In this document: piece by piece, positions 18,788 through 28,350 of the stretch | Layout: every line of letters begins with the position of its first letter | How positions within the stretch are numbered: the stretch's first letter is position 1 | NCBI RefSeq assembly: GCF_028994805.1 | Contig: NZ_JAJQQP010000016.1 | Location: 1 to 64,000, forward strand | Origin: Promicromonospora iranensis | GTDB taxonomy: Bacteria > Actinomycetota > Actinomycetes > Actinomycetales > Cellulomonadaceae | Direction: 5' to 3' | Length of the DNA stretch: 64,000 nt | The notes under the pieces: model-generated | Told to the model about the DNA's origin: nothing | Databases searched by the model: none | Seen by the model: the letters and a program-made list of their open reading frames with translations, nothing else | Made by a program: the position numbers and the translations under genes

Positions 18788-18892
18788 CGGCCGACCGAGG
18801 CAGCGGCTCGACCCAGGGTCCGGCCTCAGCGCAGATCGAAGCACCGACCTGAAGAACTGACCTGAAGAACTGACACAGACCGAGGGGTAGCC

Positions 18893-19852
18893 ATGGGTGC
18901 AGGCAGGTTCATCGCCGCCGGCGTCGTCGCCGCGGCCGCGACGACGCTCGCGCGCCGCAAGCTGGACGAGAAGGTCGCTGAGGGCAGCCTCGGCGGCGCG
19001 TCGACGTGGACGCGGACCAACCATCGCGGCGAGCCGATCAGCCTGCTGGAAGGCCCGGCGGTCGCCGCGGGCCTCGTGGCCGGTGCCGCGGTCAGCGGTG
19101 GCAACGCCCCGGGCGCGACGGCGTTCGCGACCGCTGCCGCTGCCGGGTTCGGTCTGGTCGACGACCTCGCCGAGGACACGTCCCAGGCCACCAAGGGCCT
19201 CAGGGGCCACCTCGGCGCGCTCCTGGAGGGCCGCCTGACCACCGGTGGCCTCAAGGTGCTCGGCATCTCCGGTTCCGCGCTCGTCGCCGCGGCGGCGGGT
19301 ACCCGCCGCACGGGCAGCGCGTTCGGGCACCTGGTCGACGTCGGGCTCAACGGCGCGCTCATCGGGGGCACCGCGAACCTGGTCAACCTCTTCGATCTGC
19401 GCCCCGGCCGGGCGCTGAAGGCCGGCACCCTGGCGAGCCTCCCGCTCGTGCTGGGCGGCGCGGGTGCCGCCACCGGCGCGGTCGTGGGGGCAGCGGCCGC
19501 GGCGGCCCCCGGCGACCTGGGGGAGAAGGACATGCTGGGCGACGGCGGCGCCAACGCCCTCGGCGCGCTCGTCGGCAGCCAGATCGCGTTCGGCACGCCC
19601 CGCGCGGTGCGCTGGGCGGCGCTAGCGGGCGTGGTCGGGCTCATGCTCGCCTCCGAGAAGGTCAGCTTCTCCAAGGTCATCGCGGGGAACGAGTGGCTGA
19701 ACAAGGTGGACATGCTCGGTAGGCGGCCGGTGGAGCCGGCGGCGGTCTCGACAGGCTCGACCAGCGGTGCGGGCTCGGCCGGCGATTCCGGCACGGCGAG
19801 CGGGGTGCGCTCGACGTCCGTCTCCGACCCCATGGGTTCCCCGGGCGCGTGA
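18893..19852 (+). CDS. Short MraY/WecA-like membrane protein
   Basis: The 319-residue Ala/Gly-rich membrane protein has several family-type motifs of phospho-sugar transferases (glycosyltransferase family 4). AAAGFGLVDDLAED resembles the GLxDD motif, TANLVNLFDLRPGRALKAG the N-x-x-N/D-x-x-D loop, and DMLGDGGANALGALVG the third conserved loop. Related short proteins occur next to steAB and murJ in other actinobacteria. A role in lipid-linked precursor metabolism is inferred. The C-terminal 50 residues are low-complexity and carry a copy of a dispersed 19-mer. The stop overlaps murJ in GTGA. Confidence 0.65.
   Translation: MGAGRFIAAGVVAAAATTLARRKLDEKVAEGSLGGASTWTRTNHRGEPISLLEGPAVAAGLVAGAAVSGGNAPGATAFATAAAAGFGLVDDLAEDTSQATKGLRGHLGALLEGRLTTGGLKVLGISGSALVAAAAGTRRTGSAFGHLVDVGLNGALIGGTANLVNLFDLRPGRALKAGTLASLPLVLGGAGAATGAVVGAAAAAAPGDLGEKDMLGDGGANALGALVGSQIAFGTPRAVRWAALAGVVGLMLASEKVSFSKVIAGNEWLNKVDMLGRRPVEPAAVSTGSTSGAGSAGDSGTASGVRSTSVSDPMGSPGA
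19744..19762. repeat. Dispersed 19-mer, copy 2
   Basis: GGTCTCGACAGGCTCGACC is identical to the copy at 5159-5177 and is again translated as VSTGST, here in the low-complexity tail of the MraY-like protein. Confidence 0.7.
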
Positions 19853-21591
19853 GCCGCGTCAGAACCCTGGCGAGCGCCGCGCTGCTCGTCACGGTCGTCA
19901 CCCTCGCCAGCCGCATCGTCGGCTTCGGCCGCTGGCTCGCGCAGGGTGCATGGCTCGGGTCCGACGGCGTCGGCACGGTCTTCAACTCCGCCAACCAGCT
20001 ACCCAACCTGCTGTTCGAGGTGGCGGCGGGTGGTGCGCTCGCGGGCGCCGTCGTGCCGCTGCTGGCCGGGCCGCTGAGCCGGGCCGCGTTCTCGTCCGAC
20101 GGGACCGACGCCTCGAAGGAGCAGGCGTCGAGGATCGCCTCGGCCCTGCTGGGCTGGACGCTCGTGGTGCTCGTGCCGCTGGCCGGGCTCATGGCCCTCC
20201 TGGCGCGCCCCATCATCGGACTGACCGGACTGACCGACCCCGTGCACGTGGACGTCGCCACGGCCTTCCTGCGGGTGTTCGCGGTGCAGGTGCCGCTGTA
20301 CGGCCTGGCCGTCGTGCTCGGCGGCATCCTGCAGGCGCACAAGCGGTTCTTCTGGCCGTCCTTCGCGCCGCTGGTCTCCAGCCTCGTCGTGATCGTGGTC
20401 TACGCGGTCTTCGGCGCGCTGGCGAACGGCGACCAGCAGGACGTCGCCGCGCTGTCCGGGCGGGCGCTGGTGTGGCTGGCGTGGGGCACCACCGCGGGTG
20501 TCCTGTTCCTGGCCCTGCCGCTCGTCGTGCCCGTGCGGCGCACCGGGCTGCGGCTCCGGCCCACGCTGCGGTTCCCGTCGGGGGAGGGCCCCCGCGCGGC
20601 GCGCCTGGCGTTCGCGGGCGTGGGCGCCCTCGTGGTCCAGCAGCTGTCCGTCTTCCTGACGCTGCGCGCGGCCAACGCCGCGGGCGGCGACGGCACGCTG
20701 TCGGTCTACCTGTACGCCCAGCAGGTCTACCTGCTCCCGTACGCGGTGCTCGCGTTCCCGATCGCGACCAGCGCGTTCCCGCACTTCGCCGAGCACGCGT
20801 CGGCCGGCCGGCTCGACGAGCTGCGCGCTCTCGTGGCGCGCACCACGCGCAGCCTGCTGCTCGTGACGGCCGCCGGCATGGCCGCCCTGATGGCCGCCGC
20901 GCCGTTCGTCGAGCGGGTCTTCGACCTCATCGTGCGCGGGGACGCCCCCGGTCTGGCCGTCGGGCTCGTCTTCCTGGCGCCGGGACTCATCGGGTTCGCG
21001 CTGATCCTGCACCTGTCGAGGGCGCTGTACGCCGTCGACCACGGCCGGGCAGCCGTCATCGCCACCGCGAGCGGGTGGGGGGTGTCCGCGATCGGGGCGG
21101 CCTTCGTGCCGCTGTTCTTCGCAGGTCGCTCACCGGGGCGAGACTGTGCCACCCCGGCCTGTTCGGACCTGGCGCTCCGGGCCGACGTCATGGCGGGCCT
21201 GGGGGCCGTCGGCACCGCCGGGATGATCGTGGCCGGGCTCGGCCTGCTGCTGGCCGTGCGCAGGCACCTGGGCCCGGACGCGCTGAGCGGCGTCTGGCGG
21301 GCGCTGCTGGTGCTGGTGGTGGCCGCGGGCGCGGGAGCCGCCGTCGGGTGGCTGGTGCCCGCCTCGCTGAGCCGGCAGAAGTTCCCGTTCCGCTGGTCCG
21401 AGTTCTCCCACCGGAGCGAGGTGCCGTTCGACGGCGGCGCGTTCGCCGCCCAGCTCGGTCTCGGCCTGGCCGTGGGCCTGCTGGCGGCGTTCGTCACGCT
21501 CGTGATCGCCGTGCTGCTCGACCGCGACCTGCGCTCCGCCGTCGGACCGCGGCTGGGCGGGCTGCGGAGGAAGATCTCCCGGAAGGCCTGA
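19849..21591 (+). CDS. murJ: Lipid II flippase MurJ
   Basis: This 580-residue protein has about 14 membrane segments and the MATE/MurJ N-terminus (ASRIVGFGRWLAQGAWLG, NSANQLPNLLFEVAAGGAL). MurJ moves the peptidoglycan precursor lipid II across the cytoplasmic membrane. It starts in a GTGA overlap with the MraY-like gene and closes a run of envelope/division genes (steA, steB, MraY-like, murJ). The pseudokinase and extracellular domains of the long mycobacterial MviN are absent. Confidence 0.93.
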   Translation: MSRVRTLASAALLVTVVTLASRIVGFGRWLAQGAWLGSDGVGTVFNSANQLPNLLFEVAAGGALAGAVVPLLAGPLSRAAFSSDGTDASKEQASRIASALLGWTLVVLVPLAGLMALLARPIIGLTGLTDPVHVDVATAFLRVFAVQVPLYGLAVVLGGILQAHKRFFWPSFAPLVSSLVVIVVYAVFGALANGDQQDVAALSGRALVWLAWGTTAGVLFLALPLVVPVRRTGLRLRPTLRFPSGEGPRAARLAFAGVGALVVQQLSVFLTLRAANAAGGDGTLSVYLYAQQVYLLPYAVLAFPIATSAFPHFAEHASAGRLDELRALVARTTRSLLLVTAAGMAALMAAAPFVERVFDLIVRGDAPGLAVGLVFLAPGLIGFALILHLSRALYAVDHGRAAVIATASGWGVSAIGAAFVPLFFAGRSPGRDCATPACSDLALRADVMAGLGAVGTAGMIVAGLGLLLAVRRHLGPDALSGVWRALLVLVVAAGAGAAVGWLVPASLSRQKFPFRWSEFSHRSEVPFDGGAFAAQLGLGLAVGLLAAFVTLVIAVLLDRDLRSAVGPRLGGLRRKISRKA

Positions 21592-21623
21592 CTGAGCGAG
21601 CGCGACGGGCCCGGCGGGGGCAG

Positions 21624-21655
21624 ACTCGGTCGGAACACACCGACGATCCCCGAGT
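21624..21655. terminator. Possible terminator between murJ and pyrG
   Basis: A two-step hairpin can form: ACTCGG with CCGAGT outside, TCGG with CCGA inside. There is no T-run. It lies 33 bases after murJ and before the pyrG promoter region. Confidence 0.35.
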
Positions 21656-21718
21656 GATGAGCGCGTGTGCTGGTTCTTACACCACCAGCACGCTGTACCT
21701 CGGTTAGGATGGAGTTCC

Positions 21719-23392
21719 GTGGTCGAACACCGAAACAGTCTCCAGTCCCGTCAGCGGTCCGGCGCCTCCACGCCGACCAAGCACATCTTCGTCACCGGTG
21801 GTGTGGCGTCCTCTCTCGGCAAGGGGCTGACGGCGTCGTCACTCGGCCGTCTTCTGCGATCGCGTGGCCTCAGCGTCACCATGCAGAAGCTGGATCCCTA
21901 CCTCAACGTGGATCCCGGCACCATGAACCCGTTCCAGCACGGTGAGGTCTTCGTCACGGAGGACGGCGCCGAGACCGACCTGGACATCGGGCACTACGAG
22001 CGGTTCCTCGACATCGAGCTCCCGGCCTCGTCCAACGTGACGACCGGCCAGGTCTACTCCCGTGTCATCGCCAAGGAGCGCCGCGGCGAGTACCTCGGTG
22101 ACACCGTGCAGGTCATCCCGCACATCACCGACGAGATCAAGTTCCGGATGCGCGAGCAGGCCTCCGACGCCGTCGACGTGATCATCACCGAGATCGGCGG
22201 AACCGTCGGCGACATCGAGTCGCAGCCGTTCCTCGAGTCCGCGCGCCAGGTGCGGCACGAGCTCGGGCGCGACAACGTGTTCTTCCTGCACGTGTCGCTG
22301 GTGCCGTACATCGGCCCGTCGGGCGAGCTGAAGACCAAGCCGACGCAGCACTCCGTGGCCGCGCTGCGCACGGTCGGTATCCAGCCGGACGCGATCGTGC
22401 TGCGCTCCGACCGGGTGGTGCCCGACAGCATCAAGCGCAAGATCGCGCTCATGTGCGACGTCGACAACGAGGCAGTCATCAACTGTGCCGACGCCCCGTC
22501 GATCTACGACATCCCCCGGGTCATCCACACCGAGGGCCTGGACGCCTACGTGGTGCGCCGCCTCGGCATGCCCTTCCATGACGTCGACTGGGACGGCTGG
22601 AGCCGCCTCCTGGAGCGTGTGCACGAGCCCGAGCACAACGTCGAGGTTGCGCTGGTCGGCAAGTACATCGACCTGCCCGACGCGTACCTGTCCGTGACCG
22701 AGGCGCTGCGGGCCGGCGGTTTTGCGAACGACGCGAAGGTCGGGATCCGCTGGGTCGCCGCCGACGACTGCCAGACGCCGGAGGGCGCGCAGGCTTCCCT
22801 CGAGGGCGTCGACGCCATCCTGGTGCCGGGCGGCTTCGGCGTGCGCGGCATCGACGGCAAGGTCGGCGCGCTGCGCTGGGCGCGCGAGAACCTCGTGCCG
22901 ACCCTCGGTATCTGCCTGGGCCTGCAGTCGATGGTCATCGAGTACGCGCGCAACGTGCTGGGCTGGGCGGACGCCTCGTCCACCGAGTTCCACCCGACGA
23001 GCAGCCACCCCGTCGTGGCGACCATGGCCGAGCAGAAGGCGATCGTCGAGGGTGAGGGCGACATGGGCGGCACCATGCGCCTCGGTGCCTACGAGGCGCA
23101 GCTCACCGCCGGCTCCGTGGTGGCCAAGGCCTACGGCAGCGAGAAGGTGTCCGAGCGGCACCGGCACCGCTACGAGGTGAACAACGCCTTCCGCGGCGAG
23201 CTGGAGGAGGCGGGCCTGCTGGTCTCCGGCACGTCGCCCGACTCGTCGCTCGTGGAGTTCGTCGAGCTCCGGGCCGACCTGCACCCGTACTACGTGTCGA
23301 CGCAGGCGCATCCCGAGTTCAAGTCGCGCCCGACCCGGGCGCACCCGCTGTTCGCCGGCCTGATCGCCGCGGCGCTCGAGAAGCGGGCCTGA
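21719..23392 (+). CDS. pyrG: CTP synthase
   Basis: The 557-residue enzyme makes CTP from UTP with ATP and glutamine. The synthetase half has [20 protein letters not shown] and [20 protein letters not shown]. The class I glutamine amidotransferase half has the nucleophile region [10 protein letters not shown] and the His-Glu pair in [12 protein letters not shown]. The GTG at 21719 is taken as start, with GGAG four bases upstream; a TAGGAT -10-like hexamer at 21705-21710 implies a very short leader. It is coupled to the NUDIX gene by a TGATG overlap. Confidence 0.97.
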   Translation: MVEHRNSLQSRQRSGASTPTKHIFVTGGVASSLGKGLTASSLGRLLRSRGLSVTMQKLDPYLNVDPGTMNPFQHGEVFVTEDGAETDLDIGHYERFLDIELPASSNVTTGQVYSRVIAKERRGEYLGDTVQVIPHITDEIKFRMREQASDAVDVIITEIGGTVGDIESQPFLESARQVRHELGRDNVFFLHVSLVPYIGPSGELKTKPTQHSVAALRTVGIQPDAIVLRSDRVVPDSIKRKIALMCDVDNEAVINCADAPSIYDIPRVIHTEGLDAYVVRRLGMPFHDVDWDGWSRLLERVHEPEHNVEVALVGKYIDLPDAYLSVTEALRAGGFANDAKVGIRWVAADDCQTPEGAQASLEGVDAILVPGGFGVRGIDGKVGALRWARENLVPTLGICLGLQSMVIEYARNVLGWADASSTEFHPTSSHPVVATMAEQKAIVEGEGDMGGTMRLGAYEAQLTAGSVVAKAYGSEKVSERHRHRYEVNNAFRGELEEAGLLVSGTSPDSSLVEFVELRADLHPYYVSTQAHPEFKSRPTRAHPLFAGLIAAALEKRA

Positions 23393-24024
23393 TGGGCGCC
23401 GAGGAGGTCACGGACGTCATCGACCCGCGCCCCGCGCGGCGGCTGGACGTCCCGTTCCAGGGCTTCGTGGTCGACATGGTCTCCGACGAGGTCGACCTGG
23501 GCGAGGCCGGCGGCATCGTCCGCCGGGAGTATGTGGAGCACCCGGGAGCGGTGGTCGTGGTCGCGCTGAACGATGACGGCGACGTGCTCCTCCTGCGCCA
23601 GTACCGGCACCCGGTAGGTGCCTTCCTCTGGGAGGCGCCCGCCGGCCTGCTCGACCTGGACGGCGAGGACCCGCACGTCGCGGCCGCTCGCGAGCTGGCC
23701 GAGGAGGCGGACATGACCGCCGGCACCTGGGACGTGCTCCTCGACCTGCTGCCCACGCCGGGCGGGAGCAACGAGGCGGTGCGCGTCTACCTGGCGCGCG
23801 ACCTCACGCCGGTACCCGACGACGAGCTGCACACCCGTGAGGCCGAGGAGGCCGACATGGTGGTGGTTCCCGTGCCGCTGGAGGAGGCCGCCGCGCTCGC
23901 GCTCGCGGGCAAGCTGCACAACGCGGCCACCATCGCGGGCGTGCTCGCTGCGGCCATCGGGCGGGCTTCGGACTGGGAGACGCTGCGTCCCGTGGACAGC
24001 CCGTGGGAGTACCGCAAGAACTGA
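23392..24024 (+). CDS. NUDIX hydrolase, ADP-ribose pyrophosphatase type
   Basis: The 210-residue protein carries a NUDIX box spanning GLLDLDGEDPHVAAARELAE and the following EADM. A conserved RQYRHPVGAFLWEAPAGL precedes it, as in ADP-ribose pyrophosphatases. It likely hydrolyses ADP-ribose or a related nucleotide sugar. It overlaps pyrG in TGATG. Actinobacterial genomes commonly place this NUDIX gene right after pyrG. Confidence 0.9.
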   Translation: MGAEEVTDVIDPRPARRLDVPFQGFVVDMVSDEVDLGEAGGIVRREYVEHPGAVVVVALNDDGDVLLLRQYRHPVGAFLWEAPAGLLDLDGEDPHVAAARELAEEADMTAGTWDVLLDLLPTPGGSNEAVRVYLARDLTPVPDDELHTREAEEADMVVVPVPLEEAAALALAGKLHNAATIAGVLAAAIGRASDWETLRPVDSPWEYRKN

Positions 24025-24127
24025 CGGGGCGCGGACCCGCCCGCTGCGGGGCGAGTGTCGGTGGGCAGGGCTAGCGTGTGTTCTCAAGAGAGATATGCCC
24101 GACATGTCTCCTGGAGGGGCGCGCGCG

Positions 24128-24913
24128 ATGAGTGGCACCGAGGCTGACACCGAGCACGTGAGCACATCGACCGGCGCGGCGGGGCCGCCGTCCGGCACGG
24201 ACACGGACGGGCCGGCGACGGGCCGGCCCGTGCCGCGCCGTCGCCTGCCGTCCTGGCTGGCCGGCGTCATCGGGTTCCTCGTCGGCCTGACGCTGGCCGC
24301 CGTGCTGCTCTTCAGCGTGCTGTCCGCGCTGCGCGACGACTTTCGCGCCGCGTTCTGGCAGGTACTGGTGGAGGGGCTCAACCCGTTCACCACGAGCGAG
24401 GTCGACCGGTCCGAGCAGCCGGTCCTGCTCAGCATGAGGGACCTTGCCCGGTTCGTGGCGAGCGAGGCGGAGTACGAGGTCCTCGTCGACCTGGAGCGCG
24501 ACGTGAAGTACGTGCCCGGCTGGGTCGCGGGGGAGCGTACGGTCCTCGTCGTGAACGGCTCCGTCGAGGCGTACGTGGACTTCGCCGGCCTGACGGAGGA
24601 CGACATCGAGATCTCGGACGACGGCAGGACGGTGTCGGTCACGCTCCCGGAGCCGAAGCTCGCCGAGCCCCGCATCGACCTCGACACCAGCCGCGCCCTG
24701 ACGGAGGAGCGTGGCCTGGTGGACCGGGTGGGTGACTTCTTCGACACCGACACCGACGCCCGCCAGGAGGCGCTCGCCGCGGCGCAGAGGCAGATCGCGG
24801 CCGCGGCCGAGGACTCCGACCTGGACGAACGGGCCCGGACGAACACGGCCAAGACCCTTGAGGTGATGTTGTCCTCGTCCGGATACGACCAGGTGGTGGT
24901 CCAGTTCCGGTAA
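24128..24913 (+). CDS. DUF4230-like membrane-anchored protein
   Basis: The 261-residue protein has a charged, disordered N-terminus, one membrane helix at about residues 42-65 (LAGVIGFLVGLTLAAVLLFS) and an extracytoplasmic domain. The middle (VLVDLERDVKYVPGWVAGER, then VNGSVEAYVDFAGL) matches the DUF4230 pattern. Function is unknown. GGAGGGG lies ten bases before the ATG at 24128. An earlier in-frame ATG near 24095 is possible. Confidence 0.7.
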   Translation: MSGTEADTEHVSTSTGAAGPPSGTDTDGPATGRPVPRRRLPSWLAGVIGFLVGLTLAAVLLFSVLSALRDDFRAAFWQVLVEGLNPFTTSEVDRSEQPVLLSMRDLARFVASEAEYEVLVDLERDVKYVPGWVAGERTVLVVNGSVEAYVDFAGLTEDDIEISDDGRTVSVTLPEPKLAEPRIDLDTSRALTEERGLVDRVGDFFDTDTDARQEALAAAQRQIAAAAEDSDLDERARTNTAKTLEVMLSSSGYDQVVVQFR

Positions 24914-24976
24914 GTCTCGAAAGCCGCGTACCAGGCGTGTCATAAGAAAGTCGTCGGGCTGCGCTATTCTCCCCGC

Positions 24977-25972
24977 GTGACCAGCGAACCCGACATGCTT
25001 CCCAACGTTTCGTCCCTTCCGGCGTGGCTCGTTCCGTCCGTCTACCTCAACTGGTCCGAGGACTGGCTGGGCGAGGCGGTCGCGATCGCGAGCCGCAGCC
25101 ACGAGCACCGTCTGCCCGGGGGCGCGGACGGCCCGCAGCGCGGCGACGTCGTCGTCACCGTCGTGGGCTCCGAGCCGGGCATCGTGGCCGCGGTCGAGCT
25201 CATGGGCACCAGCCAGGGTGAGGACTGGGTCAGCGACGAGGTGTTCGGCCCGGACAAGCCTGTCGTCTGGGACGACCTCTTCAACGGCGCCGCGGCGTAC
25301 GCCCGGTCGTCCGGCTGGCTGCCGCAGGAGCACGCCCGCCTGGTGCTCGACGGCATCGCCCACCAGTACAAGCACGGCGCCACCGGCACGCTCGACGCGG
25401 GCAACTGCGAGAACGACGAGCTGTCGCCGAACCTGCACGTCCTGCGCCTGCTGGGGCACAAGCAGGTGGCGGGCACCGACCTGCGCCGTGAGGAGCGCTG
25501 CGCCTCGTGCGAGCGGTTCGTCGACGTCATGCAGCTGCGCCCGCACGACGACGGCGCCCACACCGGCCAGACCGGTGAGCGGCCCCTCGGCGAGCTCATC
25601 GAGCAGACCTTCCTGGTGTGCGCACCGTGCCACGCACTGCTGCACCCGCACCCGGTGCTGACGCAGCGCGCCCAGATGCGCCCGTCGTGCCCGTCGTGCG
25701 GCCAGCGCGGCGCCACCAAGCGCATCGTGTGGGGCCAGGCCATCCACGACAACCCGAAGCTCGAGCCGGACGTCGTGTACGGCGGCTTCGACACCCCGGT
25801 GCCGACGCCCGACTGGTACTGCCCCGAGTGCTACGCGAACTTCTCCTCCGGCGCTGTCGCGCAGCGCGCTCTCGGCGACCTGCCGGAGGCCATGCCCGTG
25901 CCGGTGCCCGTGGGCGCAGGCCCGGTCGGTACGCCCGCGAACGGCGAGGACCTCTGGGTCCCGGAGGTCTGA
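24977..25972 (+). CDS. Zinc-ribbon / HNH-like protein of unknown function
   Basis: The 331-residue protein is not recognised as a named family. Its C-terminal half holds several paired cysteines: CASCERF, VCAPCHALLHPHP, CPSCGQRG and CPECYANF. The CxxC followed by C-x-x-C-H-x-x-x-H resembles the zinc-binding frame of HNH nucleases, and the later CxxC pairs look like a zinc ribbon. The first 170 residues are acidic and featureless. A TATTCT hexamer at 24965-24970, seven bases before the GTG, suggests a leaderless mRNA. Convergent with the cellulase across a hairpin. Confidence 0.6.
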   Translation: MTSEPDMLPNVSSLPAWLVPSVYLNWSEDWLGEAVAIASRSHEHRLPGGADGPQRGDVVVTVVGSEPGIVAAVELMGTSQGEDWVSDEVFGPDKPVVWDDLFNGAAAYARSSGWLPQEHARLVLDGIAHQYKHGATGTLDAGNCENDELSPNLHVLRLLGHKQVAGTDLRREERCASCERFVDVMQLRPHDDGAHTGQTGERPLGELIEQTFLVCAPCHALLHPHPVLTQRAQMRPSCPSCGQRGATKRIVWGQAIHDNPKLEPDVVYGGFDTPVPTPDWYCPECYANFSSGAVAQRALGDLPEAMPVPVPVGAGPVGTPANGEDLWVPEV

Positions 25973-25992
25973 CCCCCGCCGTCCCGTCCACC

Positions 25993-26078
25993 CGAGGTAG
26001 ACACGTGGCGAGGTAGACATCTGGCGAGGTAGTCACTCGGCCAACGCTGAGTGACTACCTCGCTAGGTGACTACCTCG
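25993..26078. terminator. Bidirectional hairpin with three tandem 16-mers
   Basis: Three 16-base direct repeats beginning CGAGGTAG start at 25993, 26009 and 26025. The third forms a 15-bp perfect stem with 26049-26063, and a further inverted copy GTGACTACCTCG follows at 26067-26078. It sits between two convergent genes, so it probably ends transcription from both sides. Confidence 0.65.
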
Positions 26079-26088
26079 GCAGGGTGGG

Positions 26089-28175
26089 TTATCGGGCGCC
26101 CGCGCCCAGGAGGCGGTCGTACTCGGCCATCGCGGTCGCGACGGCGGTCTGTGCCCAGAACCGGTGGTAGGTGAACTGCGGGACGTCGCCGCCGTCCAGG
26201 TATTCCTGGACCTCGGGGAACATGGGGTCGTCCTCGTAGAACGACCGGATGTCCAGGAACGAGACGCCGGCGGACGCCTCGTCGCCGTTCGGGTAGGTGC
26301 CCGTCCAGCCCTCCGGGACGTAGACGCCGTCGCCGCCGGGCTGGTACTCGTCGTCGAACCGGCCGAAGTCGGCACGGGACTCGACGGTTCCGATGCCCTT
26401 CTCGTCGCTGTTCTGCTCCCACATCGCGTCGAGCAGGGCCTTGGCGGTGTCGGCCGCCTGCTGGTCGCCCGAGGCCGCCGCGTAGTAGATGAGCGTGCGG
26501 GCGATGGCGCCGGCGACGCCGACGTCCTGCCCGTGCGACGTGACGTCCACGTGCAGGCCCGCGTTGGCTCCGGGGCTGTCCGGGTTCCACGTGTCCGGCG
26601 CGCCGGACCAGGAGAGCTCGGACGGCACCTGCCACGAGTCCGCGGTCACCGTGATCTCGTCCAGCACCCAGGGCACCCACTTGTCGAGGATGGACTGCGC
26701 CCGCTCGTCACCGGTCTGGTGGTACAGCTGGGCGATCCGCTCCACGCCCCAGCCCTGCATGCCGAACCACTGGTTCGACGGCGGGTCGTGGTAGACCGGT
26801 GCCTCGTCGTACACCATGTCGTAGAACGTGGGCGTGCCCGCGGGGTGCGACCCGTAGGCGCCGTCGACGCTGTTGGTGGCGCCGCCCGCGATGCCGCCTT
26901 CCGCGGACTGGAGCCACTGGAAGAACTCGATCTGCCGGTCCATGCTGGCCGACCAGTCGTCCTGCGCGGTCGGGGAGGCCGGCACCAGGTCGGCGTCGGT
27001 GGACAGGGCGTAGGCCGCCAGCGGGTTCTGGTAGCCGAAGTGCGCGTGCGAGGAGCCGATGCGCCACGCCCAGGGGCCGCTCGTGTCCAGGGCACCGCCC
27101 CAGGCGTAGTACCAGGACAGCAGGTAGTGCGCCGAGCTGCGCCCGGAGCCGGGCGCGCAGCTCGTGGACTCGCAGCCGATCTCCTTGAAGTACTTGTCGA
27201 ACAGCGAGTAGCGCAGGTAGTCGCCCATCTTGGACGCCTTGTCGACCGTGCCGGAGATCTCGCTCCCGGCACCCTGCTCGTTCGCGAACTGCTTGGCCCA
27301 GTACACGGCCTCGACGGCGCGGGCATCGGCGTCGGGCGCGTTGGTGTACTTCCACTGACGGGCGTAGCTCGCGTCGCCGGTGAACAGGTCGAGGTAGCCG
27401 TTCGGGCCGCCGTAGGAGAAGTCGTCGATGGCGGGCTGCGGGATCGTCTCCCAGACCGACTCCTGAGGGCCGCGCTGGAACGTGTTGATGTACGACGTGC
27501 CCTCGTAGTCCGGTCCGAGCAGCTCGGAGGAGCCGGGCGCTGCGCCGAAGCCGTAGACGTTGTCGGCGTCGGCCAGCCAGTGCATGCCGTAGACCTCGTC
27601 GGTGCCGTAGGTGCGGCTGAGCTCGTCGGCGATCGGGTCCTGGCCCACCGCGACACCCGAGTCGAGGCGCGCCGGGTAGGCGCTCGGATGGTTGTGCTCC
27701 GGGGCGTACGTGGCCGGCGACGCCGGGTTGTACGCGCTGTTGGTCGGCTGGTTCTCGGTGGTGGGGATCATGTACGCCTCGAGCGTCTCCCACGCGTGGT
27801 TGAACGGCTCCCAGTCGCCGGTGACCTGGCCGTAGGACGCCTCCAGCCACAGCCAGAAGCTGTACGCCTCCGACGTGGTCTCGTGGCCGTAGTCCGGCGC
27901 CTCCACGAGGAGCGTCTCCGCCGAGTGGTAGGGGATGCCCTGCGCCGAGAAGTAGCCGTTGGCGGGGTCGTGCATCTTCTCGTACATCGCCAGGAACCGG
28001 TCGGCGTACTCCCCGGTCACAGCGCGGGGCGCCGCCTGCGCGGCGTCGTCCGGGCGGTTCCTGCCGGTTCGGCGCCGACTGGGCCGGCGGCTGCCGGCAG
28101 GATGCCCAGGGCGTCGAGAGACAGTGCGGCCAGTGCTGCGGCGGCTAGGGCTCTCCGCCTTCGGGCTCGGTTCAT
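26089..28175 (-). pseudogene. GH48 exo-cellulase, frameshifted after the signal peptide
   Basis: The minus-strand region encodes a full family 48 glycoside hydrolase domain, including YHSAETLLVEAPDYGHETTS with the conserved acid region, and the C-terminal FTYHRFWAQTAVATAMAEYD. GH48 enzymes are processive cellobiohydrolases. A clear signal peptide starts at ATG 28175 after GGAGG: MNRARRRRALAAAALAALSL, then an Ala-rich cleavage region. That frame stops at once, while the catalytic domain begins one frame over near AAQAAPRAVTGEYADRF. A one-base insertion or two-base deletion at about 28050-28110 would explain this. No cellulose-binding module or linker is present. It is either a pseudogene, a sequencing error, or an intracellular product from an internal GTG. 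Confidence 0.88.
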
Positions 28176-28350
28176 GACGTGGCCTCCGATGCGTGCGTCG
28201 TTGAACGGCGCCCGCGGAGCGAGCGCACCTCAGACGGTCGGCGCGCCGGTCCGCGCAGGCAACGGACTTAACTGATTCACAGCGGGGCCCGGCGCCCTGG
28301 TCGGGGACGGCATTGGTGGCGGGCGCCGCCCGTAGCGCATGATGTGCCGC

